Shown: positions 35,965-45,300, numbered from the stretch's first letter. The stretch is DNA of 64,000 bases from Planctomycetota bacterium (GCA_022711465.1 JAKLEZ010000003.1:124001-188000); one strand, 5' to 3'. Notes: generated by a model from the sequence alone, not told the origin. Translations and numbers: made by a program.

Positions 35965-38448
35965 TCATCTCGTCGCCAGGGATCGTACGCTCAATTCCCG
36001 TTTGAACGAGTGGGCTGAAGGCAGGCCGGCCCGCGGCACCCAATAGACCGTTCGTCCTTGCCCGGGTGCCAAGTCGAAGAAGTTGTCTGAAAAACGGCCC
36101 TCCCACCGATCGGCCGCCAAGTCGAGGCCTCGAACCGCGACGCGGCTCCTGATGTCGATGCGCATCGCTCCGCGCTCGGCCCGGACGCTCGGTCGCAGCT
36201 TCGGGCAAAGCCACTCGATATACTTGGCCGGGCTGAAGTAGTGGGTGTTCTCGGAGAGCGTCTCCCACCCGCCGAGCAGGCGGACGTGGACCAGTTCCTG
36301 GTCCGGGTGCGACAGCCCGAGTTCACCGTACGCGAGTGTCGCGAGGCACCGCGACCCGTTGGCCGGCAGGCGCAGGTCCATCCTTCGACGGTGGAGCAGC
36401 CGTCCGTTCATCGTCCAGGCGGCGATCTCCAGTTTCGCCGCCCGCTCCGCCGCGGCGTCGCTGGTCACCCAGACCTCCAGGTCGGTGGGCCCGTAGACCG
36501 CCTTACCGGCCGGCCTCAGGCTGACCAGGACAGGGGAATAGAACCTCCGGCTGGCATACCACAGCCCCTTGGGGCGACCCTGCGAATCCACTCCTGACCA
36601 ACTGGCGACCGGCCAGCAGTCGTTGAACTGCCAGTAGAGGACTCCCCCGGTCGTCGCTGGCCAGAGCCGCCGCCAGTGCTCGACGCCAGTCTTGATCGCC
36701 TCGGCCTGGGCGACCTGGGAAAGATAGACATACTCGTCGAGATCCCTGGGCACGCCGTAGCCATGAGCCAGGAACTTCATGTTCCGCGGATGCCCGTCCT
36801 CGCACTTGTTGTGATGATCGATGACCCGGCTGAACAGATGCCGATCTTCGGAGGCGGTGAACTCGCGGACCGTCTTGGCCGCGGGCATGCTCTGAAAGCC
36901 GAACTCGCTGACGAAGCGGGCCTTGCTGTCGTGGTACTTCTCCGGGTTCTGCCAGAAGATGTAGACCGACCACTCGTGCCGGTCGCCGACGCTCGGGTCG
37001 TTGGCCCTGGAGCCGCCGTAAGGGCTGCCCGGCCAATACGGCCGTGACGGATCGAACTTGGCGCAGGCCGCCGGGAGGATCTTGTCGTAATACACGGCGC
37101 CGAAGCGGGCCGGTCGCGGTGGCCACCACTCGTCGAAGCCCCATTGGTTCTCGTTGCATCCGCACCACAAGGCCAGCGACGGGTGGTTGCGCAAACGCCT
37201 GATGACGTGCTCGGCCTCACGGCGCACTCTGGCCTGGAAGGTTTTGTCTTCCGGATACTCGGCACAGGAGAACATGAAGTCCTGCCAGACCAGAATGCCC
37301 AGCTCGTCGCAGACCGAGAAGAACGTCGGCGTCTCGTAGATCCCGCCGCCCCACACCCGCAGCATGTTCATGTTGGCGTCCCGGGCGTCGGTCAGCCTAG
37401 CCCGGTAGCGGTCCGGGGTGAATCGCGGCAAGAAGCTGTCACCGGGAATCCAGTTCGCGCCCTTGCAGAACATTGCCCGGCCGTTGACCCGAAAGCCAAA
37501 AGACTCGCCCTGGGAATCCTTGCGCCGGACCAGCTCCACCGTCCGCAGACCGATGCGGCACTCGCTGGTGTCGGCCGCCACCCCATCTACCTCGAGGGCG
37601 GCGGACAACTGGTACAGGTCCTGCCGACCCATGCCCGCCGGCCACCAGAGCCGCGGCCGATCGACCACCATCCGCGAGCGGAGCGACTGCACGCCTTTCC
37701 TGAGCCCTGCGCGGATCAGGGCGTGCCCGACCCGGTGGCCGGATTCAACCAGGTCGAGCTTCACCGCCGCCCGGCCGGCAACATGGGCTTCGATCTCAAC
37801 CTCGACGTCGAGCACCGCCTGCTTCTGCGACAGGCTGACGGTTCGGGCGCACAAATCGCGAATCTCGGCCGATTCGACGCCGAGGAGCCGCACGGATCGC
37901 CAGATGCCGCTGGTCATCAGCCGCGGACCCCAGTCCCAGCCGCCCGAGTACTGGGCCTTGCGGATGAAGTTGCGCGGCTCGAAGAACATCGACTTGTACT
38001 GGATCTTGGAGCGGCCGGCGAGCCGCTGAGCTTCTCGCCAGGGTGAGGCGAACTCGACCTCGACGGTGTTCGTTCCCGGCCTCAGGAACCGATCCACCCG
38101 GAACCGCCAGCCGTGAAACATGTTGTCGGTCGTGCCAACCTTCCGACCGTTGAGGCGAACGGTCGCGAAGGTGTCGAGCCCGTCACAATCCAGGAACAGG
38201 GCTCGCGAGGCGTTCAGGACCTTGGCGGGCACGCCGAACGTCCTGCGGTAGACCCAATCGCATTCCTCCACCCAGCGGACATCGAGTTCATTCATTCGGT
38301 AGAATGGATCCTCGATCTCCTGGTTGGCGAGGAGGTCGGTGTGCACGGTGCCGGGCACGGTGGCCGTCAGCCATTGTGGTATCCGCTTGCTCCCCGGTCC
38401 GGCCTGAGTGAACTCCCAGGTGCCATCCAGCTTGATTGACCAATTCAT
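35965..38448 (-). CDS. GH2 beta-mannosidase-like glycoside hydrolase
   Basis: The 827-residue protein follows the GH2 layout: jelly-roll (1-180, including WVEECDWVYRRTF and LDCDGLDTFATVRLNG), an immunoglobulin-like domain, then a barrel with acid/base Glu in CGCNENQWGF and nucleophile Glu in VSEFGFQSMP, and C-terminal sandwich domains. Length and RKAQYSGGWDWGP point to the beta-mannosidase subgroup, which removes terminal beta-mannose. No signal peptide is seen at ATG 38448 (MNWSIKLDGTWEF; AAGAAGG upstream), so cytoplasmic or cell-bound action on imported oligosaccharide is likely. The kinase gene 118 bases upstream on the same strand could phosphorylate a released sugar. Confidence 0.9.
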   Translation of the reverse strand: MNWSIKLDGTWEFTQAGPGSKRIPQWLTATVPGTVHTDLLANQEIEDPFYRMNELDVRWVEECDWVYRRTFGVPAKVLNASRALFLDCDGLDTFATVRLNGRKVGTTDNMFHGWRFRVDRFLRPGTNTVEVEFASPWREAQRLAGRSKIQYKSMFFEPRNFIRKAQYSGGWDWGPRLMTSGIWRSVRLLGVESAEIRDLCARTVSLSQKQAVLDVEVEIEAHVAGRAAVKLDLVESGHRVGHALIRAGLRKGVQSLRSRMVVDRPRLWWPAGMGRQDLYQLSAALEVDGVAADTSECRIGLRTVELVRRKDSQGESFGFRVNGRAMFCKGANWIPGDSFLPRFTPDRYRARLTDARDANMNMLRVWGGGIYETPTFFSVCDELGILVWQDFMFSCAEYPEDKTFQARVRREAEHVIRRLRNHPSLALWCGCNENQWGFDEWWPPRPARFGAVYYDKILPAACAKFDPSRPYWPGSPYGGSRANDPSVGDRHEWSVYIFWQNPEKYHDSKARFVSEFGFQSMPAAKTVREFTASEDRHLFSRVIDHHNKCEDGHPRNMKFLAHGYGVPRDLDEYVYLSQVAQAEAIKTGVEHWRRLWPATTGGVLYWQFNDCWPVASWSGVDSQGRPKGLWYASRRFYSPVLVSLRPAGKAVYGPTDLEVWVTSDAAAERAAKLEIAAWTMNGRLLHRRRMDLRLPANGSRCLATLAYGELGLSHPDQELVHVRLLGGWETLSENTHYFSPAKYIEWLCPKLRPSVRAERGAMRIDIRSRVAVRGLDLAADRWEGRFSDNFFDLAPGQGRTVYWVPRAGLPSAHSFKRELSVRSLATR

Positions 38449-38566
38449 GCTGATCGCCTTCTTCGATGCGCGGCCGGCATTCATCTCGCCGCGACCCGGG
38501 CAAACGCCGAGCCGGACCCGCATTCCGGCCCCCCTGTCGAACCGGCTGGAAAGCCGCGGAGAGGAG

Positions 38567-40027
38567 TCAGTCGAGGTATCGAACGCCGAAGGCCGTTGCG
38601 CCGGGCGAGCTTCCCCGCAGAACCGTCGCGGTCTTGCCGGTCTTGGCCGCGTAGGCGGCACAGGCTTCGTCCAAGGTCGCCTGAGCCGTGGGAGTATCGC
38701 TCATCAGCACGGCCACGGCGCCCCCGCATCCCCCGCCGGTCACCTTGGCCCCGAACAAACCCTTGGCGACCCCTGCCCCCCGTATCAGACTGACCAGCAC
38801 GTCGGTTTCAATGCTGCCCATCCCGCAGCGCTGCCCGTAACTCCAGTGAGAGGCGTACATGAGTTCGCCGGCCTCGGTCAGGGTAGCGCGGTCCTGGGTT
38901 CGCCGCACCCGGGCCAGCCGCTCCAGGAAACGATGTGTACGGTCGTTCTCGTAAATGTGGTGTTCCGTGCGCGAACGAATCTTGTAGATCCGGCCGGGGT
39001 CCACCGACGCCGCCAGACCCTCCGGCGGGTCGTACTCCGCGAGGAAATCACGGCCTTTCATCTTGACCGGAAGCTCGTTGCGGAAGCGCCGGACGTATTC
39101 GCTCGGAGCGATGTTGGCCAGATAGCCGCCCAGCGGGTCTCCGTTCGTGCCCGAGGTCCGCATGAGTCGTTCGATGAGGAACTTGCCCATCAACGCCGAG
39201 ACGCGGTTGTCGGCATAGCGCCGGTCGTAGATGGCAAGCCGCACCCCGCTGTCCACCGCGGCGAACTTGACATCCTGCGGGAGGGTCAGGGTGCCCATCA
39301 TTGTGTCCGACTGGCAGCGGATCTGGAGCAAGACACCGATCTCCCCCCACAGACAGGTCTGGTGATCGACCAGGCCGGGCTGGGCCCCGACCACGTGGGT
39401 GTTGGCCTCCCGGCAGACGGACAGCAATTGCCCGTCGGAGATCTCGACTTCGAGCACGGCGGCCAGGGCCTTGGCGACCGCCACCTGAATGGCCGAGGAC
39501 ATCCCCAGTCCCGCCCGGGCGGGGACATCGGACTGGATCACCAGGGACAATCCGCCCCCGAAATGGGGTACCAGGCCCGCTCGCAACATGCCCAGGCACA
39601 CGCCGGCGACATGCCGCACCCATGGCGACGACTCGAACCGGGCGGCCAGCGCCGACGGCGTCGCCGCCCGCCCGTCCGCCTGGTACAGGGCGGCCAGCGG
39701 AAACTCCACCTCAGCCGGCTGGCCGGACTCGGTCACGCCGAGGGATCGTACGAGGACCTTCTGGTCCTCCCGCCGTCCGGCGGCCACGTAGACGCCCCGG
39801 GCCAGGGGCAGCTGAAGGGCCAGGGCACCGCTGAAATCGGCCATGCCACCCATGCAGTCAAGCCGCCCGGGGGCCCGGGTGACGACCATCGGGCGACCCT
39901 GGTCGGACGGCCAGCGTGAGCGGCAGCACTCCGCGAAGTGCAGGAAACCCGCCTCAAGCACGTTCTGGGTCGCCGTCGCACTCGTCGTCCCCACTGTTGC
40001 CTCGTCCACCGCTGCGGAACCCGCCAT
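38567..40027 (-). CDS. GHMP sugar kinase, L-arabinokinase/galactokinase-like
   Basis: The 486-residue kinase has the three GHMP motifs: RAPGRLDCMGGMADFSG (sugar recognition, GalK-type), VPARAGLGMSSAIQVAVA (phosphate loop) and KVTGGGCGGAVAVL. MGGMADFSG together with the middle KMKGRDFLAEY and HHIYEND segments resembles, from memory, the kinase part of plant L-arabinokinase more than E. coli galactokinase, so substrate could be L-arabinose, galactose or another hexose/uronate. The ATG at 40027 has GGAAGG upstream; GTG 40048 would overlap the stop of the upstream nuclease gene (GTGA), also plausible. It is followed by the GH2 gene. Confidence 0.8.
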   Translation of the reverse strand: MAGSAAVDEATVGTTSATATQNVLEAGFLHFAECCRSRWPSDQGRPMVVTRAPGRLDCMGGMADFSGALALQLPLARGVYVAAGRREDQKVLVRSLGVTESGQPAEVEFPLAALYQADGRAATPSALAARFESSPWVRHVAGVCLGMLRAGLVPHFGGGLSLVIQSDVPARAGLGMSSAIQVAVAKALAAVLEVEISDGQLLSVCREANTHVVGAQPGLVDHQTCLWGEIGVLLQIRCQSDTMMGTLTLPQDVKFAAVDSGVRLAIYDRRYADNRVSALMGKFLIERLMRTSGTNGDPLGGYLANIAPSEYVRRFRNELPVKMKGRDFLAEYDPPEGLAASVDPGRIYKIRSRTEHHIYENDRTHRFLERLARVRRTQDRATLTEAGELMYASHWSYGQRCGMGSIETDVLVSLIRGAGVAKGLFGAKVTGGGCGGAVAVLMSDTPTAQATLDEACAAYAAKTGKTATVLRGSSPGATAFGVRYLD

Positions 40028-40044
40028 ATGCTCGAACCTTCCCT

Positions 40045-40452
40045 TCACGAGTCGGTTGGCTCACATACCTGCTGCAAGACGCTCTCTTCCACGTAGATCG
40101 GCGTGTCGCTGGCCACTCCAAGGGCGATGGCATCCGACGGCCGAGAGTCCACCTCGATCAGCTTCCCGTTCTGCCGGATCACCAGCTTGGCGTAGAACGT
40201 GTGCTCCCGAAGGTCGTGAACGACGATCTTCTCCAGCTCGCCGTTCAGGTCCCCGATCACATTGGCCAGCAGATCATGGGTCAGCGGCCGAGGCAATGGG
40301 GTGCTCTTGACGCGGCGGTCGATCGCCATGGCTTCGGTCAACCCGATCATGATCGGGAAGTGCCGGGCGCCGTCGCGCTCCTTCAGGATAATCATCTGTT
40401 GCTCGCTCGTGTCGCTGATCACGATCCGAGCGAGGTCCATGCGGACTTCCAT
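40045..40452 (-). CDS. Bifunctional nuclease family protein (DUF151)
   Basis: The 135-residue protein is a DUF151/BFN domain: MEVRMDLARIVISDTSEQQMIILKE, LTEAMAIDRR, and the conserved VDSRPSDAIALGVASDTPIYVEESV. Plant and bacterial members have been linked to DNase/RNase activity, and the domain is found in many bacteria, but its role is not settled. Its start follows GGAG and AGAAGG, and a promoter lies just upstream. It overlaps or abuts the kinase gene by one to four bases if that uses the GTG at 40048, so the two are co-transcribed. Confidence 0.9.
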   Translation of the reverse strand: MEVRMDLARIVISDTSEQQMIILKERDGARHFPIMIGLTEAMAIDRRVKSTPLPRPLTHDLLANVIGDLNGELEKIVVHDLREHTFYAKLVIRQNGKLIEVDSRPSDAIALGVASDTPIYVEESVLQQVCEPTDS

Positions 40453-40475
40453 GACCTTCTGCTCCGATGGAGGCG

Positions 40476-40504
40476 AGACTAACTTTGCGGCCAGACAGTG
40501 TCAA
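40476..40504 (-). promoter_or_regulatory. Promoter of the BFN-kinase operon
   Basis: On the minus strand TTGACA (40504-40499) and TAGTCT (40481-40476) are 17 bases apart. The -35 box is perfect; the -10 is weak. Transcription would start near 40469, giving a 17-base leader that carries the ribosome site. Confidence 0.45.
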
Positions 40505-40589
40505 GCAACGCGCAGGTTCCGATCCGAGCGCGTTTTTCCGCCATCCCTGAGCCAAGGCCAAGTACTTGACAAATGCGGTCTTAGGACTC

Positions 40590-41288
40590 CTATCGCCCAA
40601 ATACCGCAAAGGCGTTGTCGTGCCCGGGGACAATCTCGTCGGCCACCTCGAGAATGTCCATGAACGATCGCTTGGCCTCCTCCACGTCCTCGGCGTGCTC
40701 CCAGACGCGTCCGCCTTCGAAGTAGTCGCGGGTCACGACCGCATCCCCGGCGACGATCGTGGTACGAGCCGGGCCGGCCAGCAGCAAGCCGGAGGCCCCG
40801 GGCGTCACGCCGGCCGTCGGATACAGGTGTACCGCCGGGGTGAGCTTCTCGGGGGCCGACTGAACTCGTTCCAGCAGCGACTCCTCGGCAGCGATCAGCC
40901 GCAGGAGCTCCTCCTCGGACTGACCTTTCCCCGTCGGACCTTCGTCGAGCAGACTCCGTCTCATCTCCGCCAGATGGCGTCGCATCGCTTCAATCTCTGG
41001 CTCGTGCATGAACCAGGTGGACTTGCTCAACGCCGGCAGGGCTCGACGGTGGGCGGGCCGGAAGTTGGTCAGGAACACGGTGTCGATGTCGCCAACGCCC
41101 ATTCCAGCACGTTCGTCCAACCGTCGAACCAGAAGTTCGGCCGGCAGTCCGGGATCGATCAGGATGGCGGTCGACCCGCTGCGAACCAGCGTGGTGGTCG
41201 AGTGGGCCACTCGCTTGGCATCCTGCTCGTTCCAGAAACGGTTCCGGCTCAGGGTGCCGATGCTGACAATGGTATGGTTCAATGACAT
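40590..41288 (-). CDS. Metallo-beta-lactamase-fold protein with degenerate metal site
   Basis: The 232-residue protein has the fold's strand pattern (TTLVRSGSTAILIDPGLP, VFLTNFRPAHRRALPAL, TTIVAGDAVVTRDYF, IVPGHDNAF). Where active hydrolases have H-x-H-x-D-H, this protein has N-F-R-P-A-H, so the first two His and the Asp are lost; the TPGHTPG His is also replaced (TAGVTPG). The later Asp (GDAV) and His (PGHD) remain. A helical segment (100-150, charged) separates the halves. Catalysis as in glyoxalase II or lactamases is doubtful. Its ATG overlaps the cobA-hemD stop by one base (TGATG), so it is translationally coupled to tetrapyrrole synthesis. Confidence 0.75.
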   Translation of the reverse strand: MSLNHTIVSIGTLSRNRFWNEQDAKRVAHSTTTLVRSGSTAILIDPGLPAELLVRRLDERAGMGVGDIDTVFLTNFRPAHRRALPALSKSTWFMHEPEIEAMRRHLAEMRRSLLDEGPTGKGQSEEELLRLIAAEESLLERVQSAPEKLTPAVHLYPTAGVTPGASGLLLAGPARTTIVAGDAVVTRDYFEGGRVWEHAEDVEEAKRSFMDILEVADEIVPGHDNAFAVFGR

Positions 41289-42859
41289 CAGTGCCGCCCC
41301 GCCGCAGCGACGATGGCCGCCACCAGGCCGGCCACGTCATGCGAATTGGCCTCGGCGCTCTCGACATATCCGGCCTGCCGGATCGCCCGCGTGGTGACGG
41401 GTCCGATACCGGCCAGCTTGATCGCCCGCAGCCGCTCCGCCCGCTCCCGGCCGATCAGTCTCAACAGGTTCACAAACGACGAGGGACTGGTGAGTGCGAT
41501 CCAGTCGATGCGGCCGGCATCAAAGGCCTCGAGGAAGCCGCCGGGCAGGGATTCGGGACAGACCGTCCGATAGATGGGCAGGTCATCGCAGACCGCGCCC
41601 GCCTCACGGAGGGCCTGGGGCAGCTGTGGCCGGCCGAGATCGGCCCGCAGTAGAAGCACCCGCTGGCCGCGCACCCCACGCTGGGCCAGAGTCTCCGCCA
41701 GGACGTCGCCCACCGCTTCGCCCGGAACGAGATCGGCGCGAACGCCCCGCTCCAGCAGCCTCCCGGCGGTGGCAGCACCCACCGCCGCGACCCGAACGCC
41801 GCCGAGGGCCCGAGCATCACCGCCCACGGCTTCGAGACGATCCCACAGGGCATCGACCCCGTTTAAGCTGGTTAAAACCAGCCAGGAGTACTGGGCGATC
41901 GACCGCAGGGCCTGATCCACCGACCAGTAGTCATCCAGTTCGGCGATCTCGATCGTCGGGGCTTCGATGACTTCGGCTCCCGCCGCGGCCAGGGCACCGG
42001 CCAGCGCACCGGCCTGGTCGGGGGCCCGGGTGATCACGACCGTCCTGCCGAACAAGGGGCGACGCTCGAACCATTCGATGCTCTCGCGCAGTCGCACCGT
42101 CTGGCCGATGACCACCATGGCCGGCGAACCCAGCTCGTCGACCTCTTCGGCCCGATCGGCGATATCACCAAGCGTGCCGACGATGGTGCGCTGCTGCGGC
42201 CGTGTGCCCCAGTGAATGACCGCGGCCGGAGTGCCGGCGGACAGGCCCGCCTCGATCAGTCCCTGACAATTCTCCTCGATGTTCTTGAGACCCATGTAGA
42301 AAACCACGGTCTCCATCCGGGCCAGAGCGGCATAGTCGGGCGGATGGGGGTCATCCGGCTCGGCATGGCCGGTGACCAGGGCCAGCGACCGGCTCAGTCC
42401 CCGGTGGGTGAGCGGGATACCGGCGGTCGCCGGTGCGCCCGACGCGGCGGTGATTCCCGGAACGACCTCGTACCGAATGCCAGCCTGGGCGAGCCGCAGG
42501 CACTCCTCGCCCCCCCGGCCGAACACGAAGGGGTCGCCGCCTTTGAGGCGGACGACGCGTTTGCCCGCCCGGGCGTGGCGGATCAGGGCGGCGTTGATCT
42601 CGTCCTGCGACCAGGCATGCTGACCCCGCCACTTGCCGACGAAGACTCGTTCCGCGTCCGGCCGGGTGATATCCAGCAACTCCGGCCCGACCAGCAGGTC
42701 GTGGAGAATGACATCGGCCTGACTCAGCCGCACCGCTCCTCGCACCGAGATCAGGGTGCTGTCGCCCGGTCCGGCGCCCACCAGGGCCACGGTACCGGCT
42801 TCGAACTCGCCGACCGCGCCCGCCAGGCGTTCAAGGGCTTCCAGATGTGCCGTCCACAC
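41288..42859 (-). CDS. cobA-hemD: Fused uroporphyrinogen-III C-methyltransferase and uroporphyrinogen-III synthase
   Basis: The 523-residue fusion has an N-terminal CobA/SUMT domain (about 20-265): VALVGAGPGDSTLISVRG, VVRLKGGDPFVFGRGGEE, VPGITAASGAPATAGIPLTHRG, which methylates uroporphyrinogen III to precorrin-2 using SAM. The C-terminal HemD domain (about 275-520: TVVITRAPDQAGALAGAL, WLVLTSLNGVDAL, DWIALTSPSSFVNLL, AGIGPVTTRAI) closes hydroxymethylbilane to uroporphyrinogen III. It thus feeds heme, siroheme and B12 branches. The start is uncertain: GTG 42859 is used; a frame extends further upstream with another GTG near 42910. It is divergent from the LolA-like gene and coupled to the following MBL-fold gene. 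Confidence 0.9.
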   Translation of the reverse strand: MWTAHLEALERLAGAVGEFEAGTVALVGAGPGDSTLISVRGAVRLSQADVILHDLLVGPELLDITRPDAERVFVGKWRGQHAWSQDEINAALIRHARAGKRVVRLKGGDPFVFGRGGEECLRLAQAGIRYEVVPGITAASGAPATAGIPLTHRGLSRSLALVTGHAEPDDPHPPDYAALARMETVVFYMGLKNIEENCQGLIEAGLSAGTPAAVIHWGTRPQQRTIVGTLGDIADRAEEVDELGSPAMVVIGQTVRLRESIEWFERRPLFGRTVVITRAPDQAGALAGALAAAGAEVIEAPTIEIAELDDYWSVDQALRSIAQYSWLVLTSLNGVDALWDRLEAVGGDARALGGVRVAAVGAATAGRLLERGVRADLVPGEAVGDVLAETLAQRGVRGQRVLLLRADLGRPQLPQALREAGAVCDDLPIYRTVCPESLPGGFLEAFDAGRIDWIALTSPSSFVNLLRLIGRERAERLRAIKLAGIGPVTTRAIRQAGYVESAEANSHDVAGLVAAIVAAAGRH

Positions 42860-42980
42860 TCCGATGGCCCGCCTCCCGCCGTCGAGCTGATCACCTTGTC
42901 CCGGCTCCACGGCACCAGTAGAATAACCGCCTTTGAGGCAAGCCGAAACCGGACCGCCGTGCTTTCCACGAGGAGGACCT

Positions 42981-43829
42981 GTGAACAGGATCGCCCGATC
43001 GATACTCGCCTCGGCTACCCTGCTGGCGGCTGCCTGCAGCCTGGCCATGGCCATCGCTTCCGCCGCCGAGCCGGCCTCAAAGCCGGCCGGATCCGCGCCC
43101 GCCCCCTCGTCCGCGCCCGTCGGAAGGATCGATCCGGCCATCGACAGGATCCTTGACCGCCTGGAACGCAAGGGCGATACCGTGGACAGCATCGAAGCGG
43201 CCATCGAGTTCACCAAGATCGATCCAGCTCTGGACGAGACCCAGGAATACAAGGGCATCTTGCGCTTCAAGCAGGCCAAGCCCAACCCCCGGTTCTTCAT
43301 CCGGTTTGACGAGCACAAGCAGGACAAGGTCGTCAAGAAGAAGAAGCAGTGGCACGTCTTCGACGGCCAGTGGTACATCGAAACCCGCGATGACAGCAAC
43401 GTGATCACCAAGCGACAGATGGTCCGGCCGGGTGAGGCCCTGGAAGTCTTCAAGCTGGGCCGCGGCCCATTCCCGCTGCCCTTCGGGCAGAAGAAGGCCG
43501 ACATCCTCAACCTGTTCAGCGTAGCCCTCGCACCGCCGGGGCCCAAGGATCCTCCCCAGACCGACCACCTAGCCTGCACACCGCTGCCCAACACGGACCT
43601 GGCCAAGAAGTACGCCACGGTCCATCTTTACATCGACAGGACGCTGGATCTGCCGATGCGAGTCCAGACGGTTGAGAAGGAGGAAGAGAAGGAGATCATC
43701 GCCAGCTTCTCCTCCATTCGGTTGAACACCGGCATGGTGACCAGCCAGCTCGACATGCCCAACATGCCGGACAAGCAGATCGACACCATCCCGCTCGAGG
43801 CTGATGCCAAGGACGGCGCGAGCCGCTAG
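42981..43829 (+). CDS. LolA-like outer-membrane lipoprotein carrier family protein
   Basis: The 282-residue protein starts at GTG 42981, with a perfect AGGAGG seven bases upstream, and has a signal peptide (VNRIARSILASATLLAAACSLAMAIASAAE). The mature part resembles the LolA/LolB-type half-barrel: an alpha-helix (DRILDRLERKGDTVDSIEAAIEFTKIDP), curved strands (YKGILRFKQAKPNPRFFIRFDEHKQD, WHVFDGQWYIETRDDSNVITKRQMVRPGE), and an 'outer membrane lipoprotein-sorting protein' C-terminal part. Substrate carriage across the periplasm is inferred. It stands between divergent cobA-hemD and a Gfo/Idh/MocA gene. Confidence 0.7.
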   Translation: MNRIARSILASATLLAAACSLAMAIASAAEPASKPAGSAPAPSSAPVGRIDPAIDRILDRLERKGDTVDSIEAAIEFTKIDPALDETQEYKGILRFKQAKPNPRFFIRFDEHKQDKVVKKKKQWHVFDGQWYIETRDDSNVITKRQMVRPGEALEVFKLGRGPFPLPFGQKKADILNLFSVALAPPGPKDPPQTDHLACTPLPNTDLAKKYATVHLYIDRTLDLPMRVQTVEKEEEKEIIASFSSIRLNTGMVTSQLDMPNMPDKQIDTIPLEADAKDGASR

Positions 43830-43919
43830 CAGGTTGCCGGTCGACGGCGGTATTCTCGACGGGTTTGCGGTCCAAAGTCAGGAGTCCTCAGACCCGCCTT
43901 TCCGGGAGGTACGGTAGAC

Positions 43920-45254
43920 ATGACCATCCGATCGAATCGCAGGAGCCTCCTCAAGACCGCCGCGGCCAGTGGAATAGGGGTCCTGCTCCTGCCCCGGCAC
44001 ACCATCTTCGGCTTTGCCGCCAACGAGAAGCTGAATCTCGCCTTGGTCGGCGCGGGCGGCCAGGGGGCGTCGAACGCTGGCAACGTCGCCTCGGAAAACG
44101 TCGTGGCGATCTGCGACGTGGACACACCCTACGCCGAGAAATCGTTCAAGCGGTTCGACAAGGCCAAGCCGTTCGTCGACTTCCGCCAGATGCTCGACAA
44201 GATGGACAAGTCGATCGACGCCGTGGTGGTCAGCACGCCCGACCACACCCACGCGGTGATCGCGGTCGCGGCGATGAAACGCGGCAAGCACGTCTACTGC
44301 GAGAAGCCGCTGACCCGGACGGTGCGCGAGGCGCGGGTCATGCGCGAGACGGCGGCGAAGTACAAGGTTGTCACCCAGATGGGCAACCAGGGCTCGGCCA
44401 GCGAGGGTCTTCGCCGAGCGGTGGAACTCGCCACCGGCGGCGCGGTCGGCACGATCCAGGAAGCGCATGTCTGGTTCAACGGCGGCAACGGACCCCAAGA
44501 CCGCCCCAAGGACAAACCGCCGGTCCCGGCGGGTCTGGACTGGGATCTCTGGCTCGGTCCGGCCCCGGACCGGCCGTATCATCCGCAGTACGTACGCGGA
44601 AAATGGCGGAATTGGCGGGCGTTTGGCACCGGTACCATGGGCGATTTCTGGTGTCACACCGTGAACCTCGCCTTCCGGGGGCTCCAGTTGGGCCTCTTGT
44701 GGCAGCCCACCCCCGGCACGTCGGCCGGCGTCATCCGCGTCGAGGGTGAGGCCTCGGAGATCAATCCGGAGACCTACCCGAAGTGGGCGAAGGCCACTTA
44801 CCAGTTTCCGGCCCGCGGCGACCTGCCACCCGCCAAGATGACCTGGTACAACGGCGGGCCTCGGCCACCCGGCGAGGCCTTGCCCGAACACCCCGTGACC
44901 GAGCACGGTTGCGCCTTGGTCGGGGCGAAGGGTACGGTCTTCTCGGATTGCCCGTGGAACACCCGGTACAAGCTCCTCCCGGAGAAGAAGTACGCCGGTT
45001 TCAAAGGCCCGGCCAAGACCCTGCCACGGTCGCCCGGCCACCACGCTGAATGGATCAAGGCCTGCAAGGGCGGCCCCGGAACGTTCTCTCCGTTCGACGT
45101 CGGCGGCCCCCTGACCGAGATCGCCCTGCTCGGCGGGATCGCCCTCCTCGTCGGTGAGCCGATCGCGTACGACCCGGCGGCGGGCAAGATCGTCAATTCC
45201 CCCAAGGCCGATGCCCTGCTGCACCGCGAGTACCGCTCGGGATGGGCGCTCTAG
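43920..45254 (+). CDS. Tat-exported Gfo/Idh/MocA oxidoreductase
   Basis: The 444-residue NAD(P)-binding protein has a Tat-type N-terminus (NRRSLLKTAAASGIGVLLLP), a Rossmann fold (LALVGAGGQGASNAGN; ICDVDTPYAEK), STPDHTHAV, and the family Lys in CEKPL, which is the likely catalytic Lys. The C-terminal domain has the WNxxxxGTGTMGDFWCHTVNLA-type motif and GHHAEWIKACKGG. Planctomycetes carry many such Tat-exported oxidoreductases, presumed to act on sugars or glycosides in the periplasm. Substrate unknown. The gene lies before a truncated GH5 remnant on the opposite strand. Confidence 0.9.
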   Translation: MTIRSNRRSLLKTAAASGIGVLLLPRHTIFGFAANEKLNLALVGAGGQGASNAGNVASENVVAICDVDTPYAEKSFKRFDKAKPFVDFRQMLDKMDKSIDAVVVSTPDHTHAVIAVAAMKRGKHVYCEKPLTRTVREARVMRETAAKYKVVTQMGNQGSASEGLRRAVELATGGAVGTIQEAHVWFNGGNGPQDRPKDKPPVPAGLDWDLWLGPAPDRPYHPQYVRGKWRNWRAFGTGTMGDFWCHTVNLAFRGLQLGLLWQPTPGTSAGVIRVEGEASEINPETYPKWAKATYQFPARGDLPPAKMTWYNGGPRPPGEALPEHPVTEHGCALVGAKGTVFSDCPWNTRYKLLPEKKYAGFKGPAKTLPRSPGHHAEWIKACKGGPGTFSPFDVGGPLTEIALLGGIALLVGEPIAYDPAAGKIVNSPKADALLHREYRSGWAL

Positions 45255-45300
45255 CGTCGCGGGGCGGACTGCCCGCCTCTAACGGCTACGGCCGAGGAAC

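Noticed and set aside
40559..40568. CAAGTACTTG palindrome beyond the MBL-fold gene
   Set aside because: Only ten bases, in a spacer next to a gene end; not above chance.
43878..45224. 448-residue open frame opposite the Gfo/Idh/MocA gene
   Set aside because: Antisense to a protein with clear Rossmann and EKP motifs.
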